From Planctomyces sp. (GTDB lineage: Bacteria; Planctomycetota; Planctomycetia; Planctomycetales; Planctomycetaceae), in assembly GCA_005778225.1 (NCBI GenBank), contig SXPC01000159.1:1-44325 (forward strand): a DNA stretch of 44,325 nucleotides, in the 5' to 3' direction. The notes under the pieces were generated by a model. The model was not told where the DNA came from, made no database searches, and worked only from the letters and a program-made list of their open reading frames with translations. The position numbers and the translations under genes were made by a program. This document shows positions 1-7,527 of the stretch, piece by piece. Within the stretch, counting starts at the first letter, position 1, and every line of letters begins with the position of its first letter.

Positions 1-1359
1 ATAGGATTGTTCTTCAGGCAGGGAAAGGCTGCCTATATTTCTGAGGCCAAGACGTTTGATCGTGAGACTCCCTTTCAGTCACAATTAAGAGCTGCCTACC
101 TGCTAGGTCTCGATCAAGCTCTGCCACTCCGTAAGCTAGAACTCCGCGAAGAGTGGGAGAGATTAGACTCAATAAGAGCGCAATTTAAAAAGGATTCATT
201 TTTGCGTGATTATTTTCAAGGTGATCGCGATGCAGCACTTGAATTGGCTGATCTCGAAGAAAAGATTGCAATCCTCCAGAAACAGGCAACGGATTTTAAA
301 GTTGCGGAGAATTATGATGAGTTGGCACTGCTAGCGGAGGAGACACGGCGTAAATGGCAGTTGGCAAAAAATAAACTTAACTCTTCCGAGAGTGCTCTTC
401 GCCAAATTGCTGCATCCTTATTGATTCAGCCTGACCTGACTGTCGACACTGTTAAACAAATGTACCACGTTGCTAAGATCGAACTTCCTCAAGCGGTAAT
501 TAGAAAGTTGAGTGAAGTAAGCGATTTTCACCGCAGTCTTATTGAATCCAGAACACGTAGATTAACTTCGGAAAAGCACGACATCGAACGTAGAATAGCT
601 GCATTAAAAGACGAACTTCGGGAGCTGGGGAGGACCAAAGATGAATACTATAAGTTCCTCGGCAATCACGGCGCATTACGTGAGTACGAAGCGCTACGCG
701 ACAGATTGGAAGAATTTAAACGACGTGCTGATCGCTTAAGCGAGTTTCAGAAATTACAGCAGGAATGCAACGAGCGATCTCAGAAGAATCGCCTTGAAAT
801 GAGCCACGAGAACATTCGTGCGACAGAGTACTTAAAAGCTGCTAAAGGTTTGGTAGATGAGATAAACGAACGGTTTCGATTGATGGCTCGTAGAATCTGG
901 CCCAGTCATACTTGTGGTCTTGTTATTCATAATAATGAAGGTGAGAATAAAGTTAGGTTTGACATCGATGCAAGAATTCAGGGCGACGCCTCGGACGGTA
1001 TTGGTGAATCTAAAGTGTTCTGTTTTGATATGACAGTGCTTTTGGGGCAACACAATCACAAAATGAAGGTGCTAATGCACGACAATCGGCTCTATCATGG
1101 CATCGATCCACGCCAATGCCTTGAACTATTCCGAATTGCAAATGAGGTTACTAGCCTATGCGGGATGCAGTACATTGCATCGATCAGTGAAGCCAACCTA
1201 TCAGCCATGCGCGAGAAGATAGAGCAACCTACAGAATTCGACATTCTATTTTCCCAAAACACTGTACTAGAGCTTACTGACGATTCGGACCAAGGAAAAC
1301 TACTAGGCATTACCGTGGACCTCGAGTACGATTCTTCTCGTAAGCGCGAAGTCCCGTAG
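1..1359 (+). CDS. DUF2326 (YydD-like) coiled-coil protein, 5'-truncated by window edge
   Basis: The frame is open from the first base, so the N-terminus is outside the window; about 452 codons remain. Residues from roughly 40 to 290 are dominated by charged heptads with many Glu, Arg and Lys, a long coiled coil. The last ~130 residues form a globular domain with the runs SDGIGESKVFCFDMTVLL, HDNRLYHGIDPRQ and IASISEANL, which I recognise as DUF2326. In full-length YydD-like relatives the missing N-terminus carries a Walker A motif, giving an SMC/Rad50-like ATPase; that part cannot be seen here. Members of this family occur in predicted phage-defence (ABC three-component) loci, so this may be the end of such an operon, but its partners would lie upstream. 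The TAG stop codon is contributed by the GTAG of the REP repeat that begins at its 3' end. Domain call confident, system assignment tentative. Confidence 0.8.
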   Translation: MGLFFRQGKAAYISEAKTFDRETPFQSQLRAAYLLGLDQALPLRKLELREEWERLDSIRAQFKKDSFLRDYFQGDRDAALELADLEEKIAILQKQATDFKVAENYDELALLAEETRRKWQLAKNKLNSSESALRQIAASLLIQPDLTVDTVKQMYHVAKIELPQAVIRKLSEVSDFHRSLIESRTRRLTSEKHDIERRIAALKDELRELGRTKDEYYKFLGNHGALREYEALRDRLEEFKRRADRLSEFQKLQQECNERSQKNRLEMSHENIRATEYLKAAKGLVDEINERFRLMARRIWPSHTCGLVIHNNEGENKVRFDIDARIQGDASDGIGESKVFCFDMTVLLGQHNHKMKVLMHDNRLYHGIDPRQCLELFRIANEVTSLCGMQYIASISEANLSAMREKIEQPTEFDILFSQNTVLELTDDSDQGKLLGITVDLEYDSSRKREVP

Positions 1360-1502
1360 GGTACGTCAAGGCTTTGCGGACGCACCTTCTTCGTCGCAAA
1401 TGTAACCTGCAATATGCTGTTGTTCTTGTTGATCCGATTTTTCGCTGATTGCTCGTCCCCCGCTATTCGTGGTGCGTCCGCAAAGCCTTGACGCACTCTA
1501 CG
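1355..1502. repeat. Paired REP element (BIME-like), family 1, copy 1
   Basis: Two REP arms (1355-1386 and 1471-1502) lie in inverted orientation around an 84-base interior. Each arm is GTAG followed by a stem-loop: GGTGCGTC pairs with GACGCACC around a loop containing AAGGCTTTGCG (the left arm of this copy has one A change in the stem). The interior is the same length and clearly similar to that of the copy at 2112-2265. It lies directly at the end of the DUF2326 gene, supplying its stop codon, and ends 31 bases before the DUF4303 gene. Confidence 0.9.
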
Positions 1503-1533
1503 ACACCTAACCTTTTCCTTTCCAATAAACTCC

Positions 1534-2088
1534 ATGTCGTCGATCAACTACACTCAACTCGCCAAGCAGGTCCGTGATGCCCTCCGTGCCTCGTTTTCAG
1601 AACTGATCGCCGCGAATCCCGACCGCACGTTTTACGCGTTTGCGATTTGGACGGATGGCTCTCTGCAGTTCGCGTATCCGGCAGCCAGCACAGAAGAGGG
1701 ACTGTCAGCGACCGCAGAACGATACATGAAGCAGTATGGAAAAAACTACACAGTCCACGAGATGCGATGGTACGACGGAGACTGGGAATTCTTTCCCGCT
1801 GGAGGCGAAGACCATTTCGCCGAGATCAACCAACTTCTGAGAGAGAATTTCAGCGCAGATGAAACGATATTCGTATCAAAGCTAGAGCCTCTCTGGAAAG
1901 CTCTCCTCGAGGGATTCCAGATGTTGGAAAAAGAAGGCTTCTTCGGAACCGGCAAAGAGCGGGAAAAAATTACCCTGCTACTGGCCGGCAACCTCGAAGA
2001 AGAACTAATCCAACAATGGGCTACTGCCCTGAATCCTCTCTCAGTCGCTCAGCGGTATATCAATTGGTATGACGGCAACAATTCCTGA
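1534..2088 (+). CDS. DUF4303 domain protein
   Basis: A 184-residue soluble protein without signal peptide or membrane segment. The segment FYAFAIWTDGSLQFAYPAAS, followed by an acidic, Trp-rich stretch (MRWYDGDWEF) and a helical C-terminal half, matches my recollection of DUF4303, a family of unknown function that is often found among immunity-like and defence-associated genes. ATG 1534 is the first start after the repeat; no convincing Shine-Dalgarno sequence precedes it (pyrimidine-rich leader). The gene is flanked on both sides by copies of the same paired REP element, so it may sit in a mobile or recently rearranged segment. Family call fairly sure; function unknown. Confidence 0.7.
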   Translation: MSSINYTQLAKQVRDALRASFSELIAANPDRTFYAFAIWTDGSLQFAYPAASTEEGLSATAERYMKQYGKNYTVHEMRWYDGDWEFFPAGGEDHFAEINQLLRENFSADETIFVSKLEPLWKALLEGFQMLEKEGFFGTGKEREKITLLLAGNLEEELIQQWATALNPLSVAQRYINWYDGNNS

Positions 2089-2111
2089 CGAGCCGAGTAG
2101 GGTGGGTTAAG

Positions 2112-2265
2112 TCCCGTAGGGTGCGTCAAGGCTTTGCGGACGCACCTTCTTCTGTCGCCACTTAGCCTACAATATGCTGTTGTTCTTGTTGATCGGATTT
2201 TTTGATGATTGCTCGTGACCTGCTAACCGTGGTGCGTCCGCAAAGCCTTGACGCACCCTACGGGA
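2112..2265. repeat. Paired REP element (BIME-like), family 1, copy 2
   Basis: Arms 2112-2146 and 2231-2265 are perfect 35-base inverted repeats; each contains GTAG plus a GGTGCGTC/GACGCACC stem-loop. The 84-base interior matches copy 1 in length and in most positions (for example caatatgctgttgttcttgt is identical). Immediately upstream, at 2097-2110, is GTAGGGTGGGTTAA, which looks like the broken left half of a different REP, suggesting that this element landed in an older repeat. The right arm lies 40 bases upstream of the RAYT start codon. Confidence 0.92.
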
Positions 2266-2305
2266 ACTGTTGTTTCGCGGCGTGTCATTGGTCATATTGG
2301 GGGTC

Positions 2306-2854
2306 ATGCCGAACTATAAGCGGGTGCGTGAAGGGCGAACATTTTTCTTTACGGTGGTTACGTATCGTCGTCGCCCCATCCTGACGACTCCGCTGGGGCG
2401 TCGTTGTCTGCGGCGGGCGATTGAAATTGTTCGTCGTCGCCTGCCGTTTGACATGATCGCTATCGTACTACTGCCGGATCATCTGCATACGGTGTGGGAA
2501 CTGCCGGTTGGCGACGCGGATTACTCGACACGCTGGAGACTCATTAAGTTTCACTTCACAAAACATTGGCTGGCTGCGAAACCGCAAACGGACGCTCTGA
2601 CGGGAAGCCGGGAGAAACGACGAGAACAAGCGATCTGGCAACGTCGATTCTTTGAACATACCTGCCGTGACGAAATCGATCTGAAACGTTGTGTCGACTA
2701 CATTCACGTCAATCCACTCAAGCATCAACTGGTGGAACGAGTGCGAGATTGGCCGTGGTCGTCATTTCATCGTTTTGCCAAAGAGGGGGAGTATCCCGTG
2801 GAATGGGGGAATGCGAATGAGTGGTATGGGGATGAGTTTCGGGACTTTGAATGA
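2306..2854 (+). CDS. REP-associated tyrosine transposase (RAYT)
   Basis: A 182-residue HUH-type single-strand DNA transposase of the IS200-like TnpA_REP group. Hallmarks are the opening MPNYKR...[12 protein letters not shown], the HUH-type histidine pair in PDHLH (His59, His61), WQRRFFEH near residue 111, and the helix [12 protein letters not shown] with the presumed catalytic Tyr132. Members cut REP hairpins next to a GTAG/GTGG tetranucleotide and are domesticated as single copies rather than moving as an insertion sequence. Here the gene lies between a REP arm at 2231-2265 and a solitary REP at 2874-2906 in the same orientation, the typical arrangement. ATG 2306 is chosen because the family starts at MPNY; an upstream TTG at 2270 would add 12 residues encoded next to the repeat. 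The gene looks intact. Confidence 0.93.
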   Translation: MPNYKRVREGRTFFFTVVTYRRRPILTTPLGRRCLRRAIEIVRRRLPFDMIAIVLLPDHLHTVWELPVGDADYSTRWRLIKFHFTKHWLAAKPQTDALTGSREKRREQAIWQRRFFEHTCRDEIDLKRCVDYIHVNPLKHQLVERVRDWPWSSFHRFAKEGEYPVEWGNANEWYGDEFRDFE

Positions 2855-2873
2855 CAATGTCACGATGTTTGAA

Positions 2874-2906
2874 GGTGCGTCCGCAAAGCCTTGACGCACC
2901 CTACGG
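2874..2906. repeat. Solitary REP, family 1
   Basis: A single right-hand arm, GGTGCGTCC...GACGCACCCTACGG, a direct repeat of 2231-2263 without its inverted partner. It begins 20 bases after the RAYT stop codon, so the transposase is bracketed by directly repeated REPs. Confidence 0.9.
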
Positions 2907-3153
2907 AAACTGGAATGGCGGACGGTTGGCATGGTGAATGGCGCACCGAAATGTGAGATTTTTTCGAGTCGGGAAGTTTTCTTGCAAGTCGTCTGATGGG
3001 TTATGGTTGCGTTGTGAGAGCTGCTTAATTGTGTTGATGTAAGTGCGGAAAATGGGGCAAAAAGCGCACCAAACTCGGTAAGGGTAGAGAGGGTTGTGTT
3101 TGCACATGTGTTGGTTTTGTGGTGATGGGTGTTGAGGCGAAGGGGTGACTGGG

Positions 3154-3747
3154 ATGGACGGGGATTACTGGCAGACGAGGACGAGGCTGGATGGGGCGAG
3201 TGCTCAGTGGGGGGTGATTTCGGAAGTGATGAGGCGTGGATTTAATGTGGCGTTGCCTGTGGTGGATTCCGGGGATGATTTTTATGTGATGAGGGATCGG
3301 GGTGGGATTTATGCGCGGGTGCAGGTGAAGTCTCGCAAGGCGTCCTGGTCGGTGCCTCGGTCGAGTTTGCGGGCGGATTTTCGGGTGCCGGTGAGGCAGT
3401 TGAGGAGGCCTCATCATCCGGAGCTTTTGTACGTCTTCGCGCTGCGGGACGAGGAGGGGCGATCGATTGGAGCGTCGGTGCCGACGATGACGAATTTTGG
3501 GACGATGTCGATGTCGCTGGGAATCAGTGCGCCGGTGCATTACCTGTTGATGACGCGTCGTCAGTTGTTGCGTTATCTGGAGGGGAATCCGCATGTGAAA
3601 TGGCGCGGGGAGGAGGTGTCGATGGGGGTGAAGGTGACGGCGGATTCGGTGACGGGTGGCGGAAAAGATATGACGCGTCACTGGAATGCGTTTGGGCGAT
3701 ATTTCCGGAGGGGTCCGTTGTCTCGAGTGGAACGTATGGCGGCTTGA
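3154..3747 (+). CDS. PD-(D/E)XK nuclease-like protein
   Basis: A 197-residue protein whose first 65 residues carry a nuclease-like pattern: G14ASAQWGVISE24VMRRG, then VVDSGDD42FYV and VQVK59S. The order Glu - Asp - (Q)xK and the Q-V-K-S strand are typical of the PD-(D/E)XK endonuclease fold, as in archaeal-type resolvase-like and intron-associated nucleases. The rest is Arg-rich and unremarkable. ATG 3154 is preferred over GTG 3145 because the purine run AGGGG at 3141-3145 would act as its ribosome site. Codons are unusually G-rich in third positions compared with neighbours, a possible sign of transfer. It follows the RAYT module by about 250 bases in which I see no gene. A nuclease role is inferred from three residues only. 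Confidence 0.6.
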   Translation: MDGDYWQTRTRLDGASAQWGVISEVMRRGFNVALPVVDSGDDFYVMRDRGGIYARVQVKSRKASWSVPRSSLRADFRVPVRQLRRPHHPELLYVFALRDEEGRSIGASVPTMTNFGTMSMSLGISAPVHYLLMTRRQLLRYLEGNPHVKWRGEEVSMGVKVTADSVTGGGKDMTRHWNAFGRYFRRGPLSRVERMAA

Positions 3748-3874
3748 TGGCCGGGGGACGTGCTTTTCAAAGTAAGAGTATGGCACACGATCTTTCAGCC
3801 GATTGAAGATGCACGTAGATTCCCCTTAGAATGCGGGTGGTTCCTGTGCACTCTCCCGATTTGTGAAGCACGTC

Positions 3875-4423
3875 ATGAAACATTGGGCCTTTCCTACTGC
3901 CTGCCTTCTCATCGCTGCCGTTGTTGGCTACGTCGTGGGGCGAAGCAATACGCCAACGCCATCGCCGGAGAGCATGAGTTTTTCGCCGATTGCTGATCTG
4001 ACTGCGTACGACGTCCTCTGGGGTGAGGATCGCAAATTCTGGAAGCTCGACCTTGCCGGTGCAGGGCCGTATTACTGGGTCAGTCTCGTCCATCTCGACG
4101 CCGACGGGAAAGAACATCAGATCGGTAAGTTCGGCGGGACTGGGCTGCAGGATCCCGGTCAACAGCCAATCACCCTCCTTGTCTCGCTCAAAAGAGATGG
4201 AAAGCTTCTCTCAGGTAAGTACGGCTATTACATGACTAGCCTGAGTTTTGCCGACAGGGAAGTTTTCCAATCCGACCGACAGAACTGGAACTTTCACCCC
4301 GTCCTCAACGGTGACCTTTACTACCTGGCCTCCGATTCCGACACATCCGGTGTTGGCAAGGAACCGTTCCCGGCAGACTCCAACCGCATCGCCCTCAAAC
4401 TACATCGCAACCCGGCCCCGTAG
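3875..4423 (+). CDS. Membrane-anchored or exported protein of unknown function
   Basis: A 182-residue protein beginning with a hydrophobic stretch (WAFPTACLLIAAVVGYVVG, about residues 4-22) that should act as an uncleaved signal anchor or signal peptide, then a Pro/Ser/Thr-rich spacer and a soluble domain with many aromatic and acidic residues (YDVLWGEDRKFWKLDL, GPYYWVSLVHLDADGKEH). I do not recognise the domain. A GTG at 3863 in the same frame would add four residues; neither start has a clear ribosome-binding site. It precedes the chlorite-dismutase-like gene by 111 bases on the same strand and may be co-transcribed with it. Confidence 0.6.
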   Translation: MKHWAFPTACLLIAAVVGYVVGRSNTPTPSPESMSFSPIADLTAYDVLWGEDRKFWKLDLAGAGPYYWVSLVHLDADGKEHQIGKFGGTGLQDPGQQPITLLVSLKRDGKLLSGKYGYYMTSLSFADREVFQSDRQNWNFHPVLNGDLYYLASDSDTSGVGKEPFPADSNRIALKLHRNPAP

Positions 4424-4534
4424 TCTTGTCGGGTGTATGAAAACCTTGTTGCCATCCACGTCGATCGCCCGTTAACCTCAGCAGAGTCTCGTGTCATGGT
4501 AGCGAGCTTCGTCGCAGAGATCTGGAGGTCATCA

Positions 4535-5260
4535 ATGTCCGAGGATGCCGATAACGCCGCGTTCGAATCGTCGGGAAGGAGCCCGGAGTCAAACCGGCGT
4601 GGGTTTCTGGCCGATGCCATTGTCGTGGGTGGACTGGCGGCCGGGTTGGGGGTTCCGAGCTCTCTCATCGCATCAGAGCCGGCTCAGGGAGGTCGACCTG
4701 TGAATCCACGTTTGTTTACTTTCGTCGGGGGGCGGTCCGGTGGGTGGTCCGTGGTCTCGGCTGAGACGATCATTGGCGACCCCTTGCCGGTTGTCGAGCG
4801 GGTGGAGGTCGTCGCGGGGGCTGTGAGCACGCCGACTGCGGGGGAGGGATGGATTCTCCGCGGGGTCACCAGCAACGGGCGGTATGTCACGCGCGAGGAG
4901 AAAGTCGCATTGGAACAAAAGCAGGCAGCCGTGGGCCGGCCGACATCTGACCACGCTGCGTTGATCCCCATTCGCAAGAGCGCCGCGTGGTGGGCTTTGA
5001 CGCAGGACGAGCGTCGGGAGCTGTTCGAGGAGAAGTCTCGTCACATCGCCATTGGACTGAAGTACCTCCCCGCGATCGCCCGACGGTTACATCACTGCCG
5101 CGACCTGAACGAGTCCGAGCCGTTCGACTTCCTCACCCTGTTCGACTATTCCCAGGAGTACGCCGCCGCGTTCGACGACTTGGTCGCTGCCCTGCGAGAG
5201 ACAGAGGAGTGGAAGTTTGTTGACAGGGAAGTCGATCTTCGTCTCGTAAAAGTCACTTGA
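4535..5260 (+). CDS. Chlorite-dismutase-family heme protein with Tat signal
   Basis: A 241-residue protein. Residues 18-48 form a twin-arginine signal: Asn-Arg-Arg-Gly-Phe-Leu (RR at 21-22) then a hydrophobic stretch rich in Ala and Gly. The rest matches the chlorite dismutase (Cld/HemQ) superfamily: GWILRGVTSNGRYVT, then IGLKYLPAIARRLHHCRDL, where one of His186/His187 would be the proximal heme ligand, then FDFLTLFDYSQEYAAAFDDL and EEWKFVDREVDLRL at the C-terminus. Family members bind heme b and act as chlorite dismutases, peroxidases or coproheme decarboxylases; which applies cannot be read from sequence by eye. ATG 4535 is chosen because GGAGG at 4524-4528 lies six bases upstream; the frame stays open upstream but without such a site. 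Export of this family is unusual. Confidence 0.82.
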   Translation: MSEDADNAAFESSGRSPESNRRGFLADAIVVGGLAAGLGVPSSLIASEPAQGGRPVNPRLFTFVGGRSGGWSVVSAETIIGDPLPVVERVEVVAGAVSTPTAGEGWILRGVTSNGRYVTREEKVALEQKQAAVGRPTSDHAALIPIRKSAAWWALTQDERRELFEEKSRHIAIGLKYLPAIARRLHHCRDLNESEPFDFLTLFDYSQEYAAAFDDLVAALRETEEWKFVDREVDLRLVKVT

Positions 5261-5356
5261 TCGTCAGCTCTCCGCCATCACAGCCATGTTTCTAACGAAT
5301 CACGTCTGGCTGTGATCACGCGGGGCGGCAAATCGAAAAACGCCGGGGTGAAAGCA

Positions 5357-5773
5357 ATGCTCGAAGAGTTCAGAATCGCCAGCACCACCGGGGGCGGTTA
5401 CCTGCAGTTTGCTGATCGCGTGCCTCTCGATCCTGATCTCCCCATCGAGTCCTTCCGGGTGCAAGTCTCGGACGACCACTTATCAGCGTCAGGCAAAGTC
5501 GACGCTGGTTATGTCCCATCCCATCCCGCCAAGCTGTTTGCCGACATGGCCGCGAAGTGGTCTGGTTGGCCAGGGGAATTGGTGTGGGAGTCGCTGGAAG
5601 GTGAGTTTCAGTTGCGATGCACCCACGACGGGCTCGGGCACATTGCGATCCGAGTCGAACTGCGGTCAGGGCCGATGCTCGACGACTGGCAAGTCATGGC
5701 CACGGTCATGACTGAGGCGGGGCAACTGGAGACGATCGCCCAGCAGGCAGCTTCATTTTTCGGTCACGCGTGA
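5357..5773 (+). CDS. DUF6228 family protein
   Basis: A 138-residue soluble protein. The pattern LFADMAAKWSGWPGELVWES, then GEFQLRCTHDGLGHIAIRVE and a C-terminal EAGQLETIAQQAASFF resembles DUF6228, a small family of unknown function with an immunity-protein look (Trp-Gly-Trp followed by a beta strand with D-GH). ATG 5357 is taken as the start, with the purine-rich GGGGTGAAAG a few bases upstream; an upstream GTG at 5312 would add 15 low-complexity residues. It stands alone between the chlorite-dismutase-like gene and the convergent HDOD gene. Family assignment is from memory of the pattern and moderate. Confidence 0.6.
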   Translation: MLEEFRIASTTGGGYLQFADRVPLDPDLPIESFRVQVSDDHLSASGKVDAGYVPSHPAKLFADMAAKWSGWPGELVWESLEGEFQLRCTHDGLGHIAIRVELRSGPMLDDWQVMATVMTEAGQLETIAQQAASFFGHA

Positions 5774-5919
5774 TGCTGCAAAAAGCTGACGCTCAACACC
5801 GGAGACCTGAAGTTCATGACGATGGAGCACCGCCGCAGGAGACCCTGCCTATCGATTACGCCAAGGCTTTCATCACGATCAGCATGATCGCTGGTCCGTC
5901 CCATCGGCAGATGCCGGAA

Positions 5920-6849
5920 TCACGTCTCTTCTGTTGTCGTCAGGAAGAGGTGTTTCTCGACTCGTTTGATGAGTGGGAAGTGGTTGGTCATGGCGGGGCA
6001 CATCGTCTGGAATTTTTCCTGGACGCTGGTGGCGACTTGAAGAAGGTCGAAGCCGGGGATTCTGTCAGCGAGGGCGATGAGTTTTTCGAGGCCGTCGGGA
6101 CGTTGTTTCATCGCGTCGGGCAGCAGGGAAGCACACGCGACGGCGGGAACGGCGGTTGATTTGAGTTCGGCAGATTCGAGAAGCTTCTCGACGTCATGGT
6201 GCAGGTAGACCGCACAGACGACATCGTCCGGGAAATACCAGCCATGCAGGACGTGAGCTCCGGCACAGGCGTGGTCCCACTTGAACAGCTTGCGTTCGAA
6301 GGTGCAGATCGATTGAGGGTCGGCGTCCTGATTTTTGACGAACTGGAAGTACGGCTCGTAGGCTTCGTTCGTCAGGATCGGCAGGAGAAGGTCGGAGAGC
6401 ATCGCGGAGGAGAAGGCGACTTCTTGATCGGCTTTGAGCAGTCGGGCGACTTCTTTGGCGAAGAGGGCTTTTTCGAGGTTCTCGACCCAGAAGGTCGGCA
6501 GGTGAATCAGCTTCGACTGGCGGTTGCTGATCATGTTCTTGGCGGCTGAGGTCAACAGCATCAGTTTGACGGTACGGATGCCGAGGATCGAGATGGCCTG
6601 TTTGACGGTCGAGACGCTGTGGCGCAATCCCATGGCTGCGGAGTTGACGTGTTTGAGAAGTTCACATGACAGGCCGGCATCGGTCTCGATGATCTCGGCG
6701 AGCTTCTTGGGAGTTGCTGCGGGATCGTCGGCGTACTTGGTGAATTCCATAACGGCCGCTGGCATCATCGGCAGTTTGACGGCGGGGGGGAGAACAAACG
6801 CACCTTGAGCACCGAGGAGTTTCGCTCGCAGTTCGGACCAGTTCATCAT
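5920..6849 (-). CDS. HDOD domain protein (signal-transduction regulator)
   Basis: A 309-residue cytoplasmic protein. The first ~200 residues are a HDOD domain: LPMMPAAVMEFTKYADDP, ELLKHVNSAAMGLRHSVSTV, and QAISILGIRTVKLMLLTSA, the signature block of this family, which resembles HD hydrolases but lacks the His-Asp metal site and acts as a protein-interaction module in signalling. The C-terminal ~100 residues have scattered His residues (HVLHGWYFPDD, YLHHDVEKLL) that echo the HD fold. Start ATG 6849 or 6846 follows AGGAT; an upstream TTG (6894) would add a Pro/Asp-rich leader and is less likely. It stands alone on the minus strand. Confidence 0.88.
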   Translation of the reverse strand: MMNWSELRAKLLGAQGAFVLPPAVKLPMMPAAVMEFTKYADDPAATPKKLAEIIETDAGLSCELLKHVNSAAMGLRHSVSTVKQAISILGIRTVKLMLLTSAAKNMISNRQSKLIHLPTFWVENLEKALFAKEVARLLKADQEVAFSSAMLSDLLLPILTNEAYEPYFQFVKNQDADPQSICTFERKLFKWDHACAGAHVLHGWYFPDDVVCAVYLHHDVEKLLESAELKSTAVPAVACASLLPDAMKQRPDGLEKLIALADRIPGFDLLQVATSVQEKFQTMCPAMTNHFPLIKRVEKHLFLTTTEET

Positions 6850-7167
6850 CACATCCTGTTGGGGCGGAATGGGGAGATCATCTTCGACGGACAACTCTAG
6901 AACGCGATTTCAGGTCACGACGTTGACTAAATGCAACATGTCGAACCGCTGAACGGGACATGCTTCAATCTGCGGATGGTAGTGATTCTGATGATTGTGA
7001 GTCGTGCGCGAGACCTTTGCTGAGGGTTTTGACGAGGCGTTTCAAGCAATCTGGAGGATGAACTTTAGCCGCTTGCGTGGAATTCGCAGCAGACGCTGAT
7101 TTGTGGACTAGCTTTGAGTCAGGAAAGATTCCGATTCGCGCTGACGTTCTGTTCGAGAAGATCCGCC
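6850..7167. other. Intergenic region, no gene seen
   Basis: About 318 bases between the divergent HDOD and small-membrane-protein genes. It contains an inverted repeat CATGTC (6937-6942) / GACATG (6957-6962), which could be an operator, but has no convincing promoter hexamers or reading frame. Confidence 0.4.
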
Positions 7168-7335
7168 ATGAATATTCTGCACTCGTTCTTTGACTTTCTG
7201 GTCTATTACACAAATTTCTACGTCGCCTTTCTGGGACGCTTGTGGCGAGACATTACGCCCTCGCAGTATGGCATTCTGCTGATCATGATTGCGCTCGGCG
7301 GGTATCTGATGATGCGCGGTGCAGCGAGGAAGTAA
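7168..7335 (+). CDS. Small membrane protein
   Basis: A 55-residue protein with an aromatic-rich amphipathic N-terminal half (FFDFLVYYTNFYVAFLGRLW) and one clear membrane helix near residues 31-48 (QYGILLIMIALGGYLMM), ending in a basic tail. ATG 7168 follows GAGAAG about eight bases upstream. A TTG at 7114 in the same frame would add 18 residues but has the wrong composition for a membrane protein N-terminus. I know no family for it; a single-helix regulator or structural peptide is possible. Moderately confident that it is translated. Confidence 0.55.
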   Translation: MNILHSFFDFLVYYTNFYVAFLGRLWRDITPSQYGILLIMIALGGYLMMRGAARK

Positions 7336-7490
7336 CGAAGCGTCGGGTGTGAGGGAAAGCAAAGATTCTGGGCGGATGTGGTCAAGTCTTCGGCAGCTTT
7401 GAAAAGTCAAAAAAAGAACGTCGCGAAAATGCAAAAAAAGAACGCAGCCGGGCAGGTTTGACAACCGATGATATTCCGGTCGAAGAGGTC

Positions 7491-7518
7491 TTGCCGTAAC
7501 TTCGCGGTTCGCTAAGAT
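7491..7518 (+). promoter_or_regulatory. Sigma-70-type promoter candidate for the structured RNA
   Basis: TTGCCG (7491-7496) and TAAGAT (7513-7518) are separated by 16 bases. Transcription would begin near 7525, at the foot of the RNA closing stem described below. Each hexamer matches consensus at four positions. Confidence 0.4.
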
Positions 7519-7527
7519 TCGTCGACG

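Noticed and set aside
1355-2906. A possible CRISPR array, because similar ~33-base repeats recur
   Set aside because: The copies are inverted as well as direct, irregularly spaced, contain genes between them and have conserved rather than varied interiors.
3025-3786. A 253-codon minus-strand frame opposite the nuclease-like gene
   Set aside because: It is rich in His, Arg and Pro with no motif, as expected for the antisense of a G-rich gene; the plus-strand frame carries the nuclease pattern.
7457-7476. TTGACA (7458-7463) as the -35 box of the structured RNA
   Set aside because: No -10-like hexamer lies 16-18 bases downstream; the TTGCCG/TAAGAT pair fits better.
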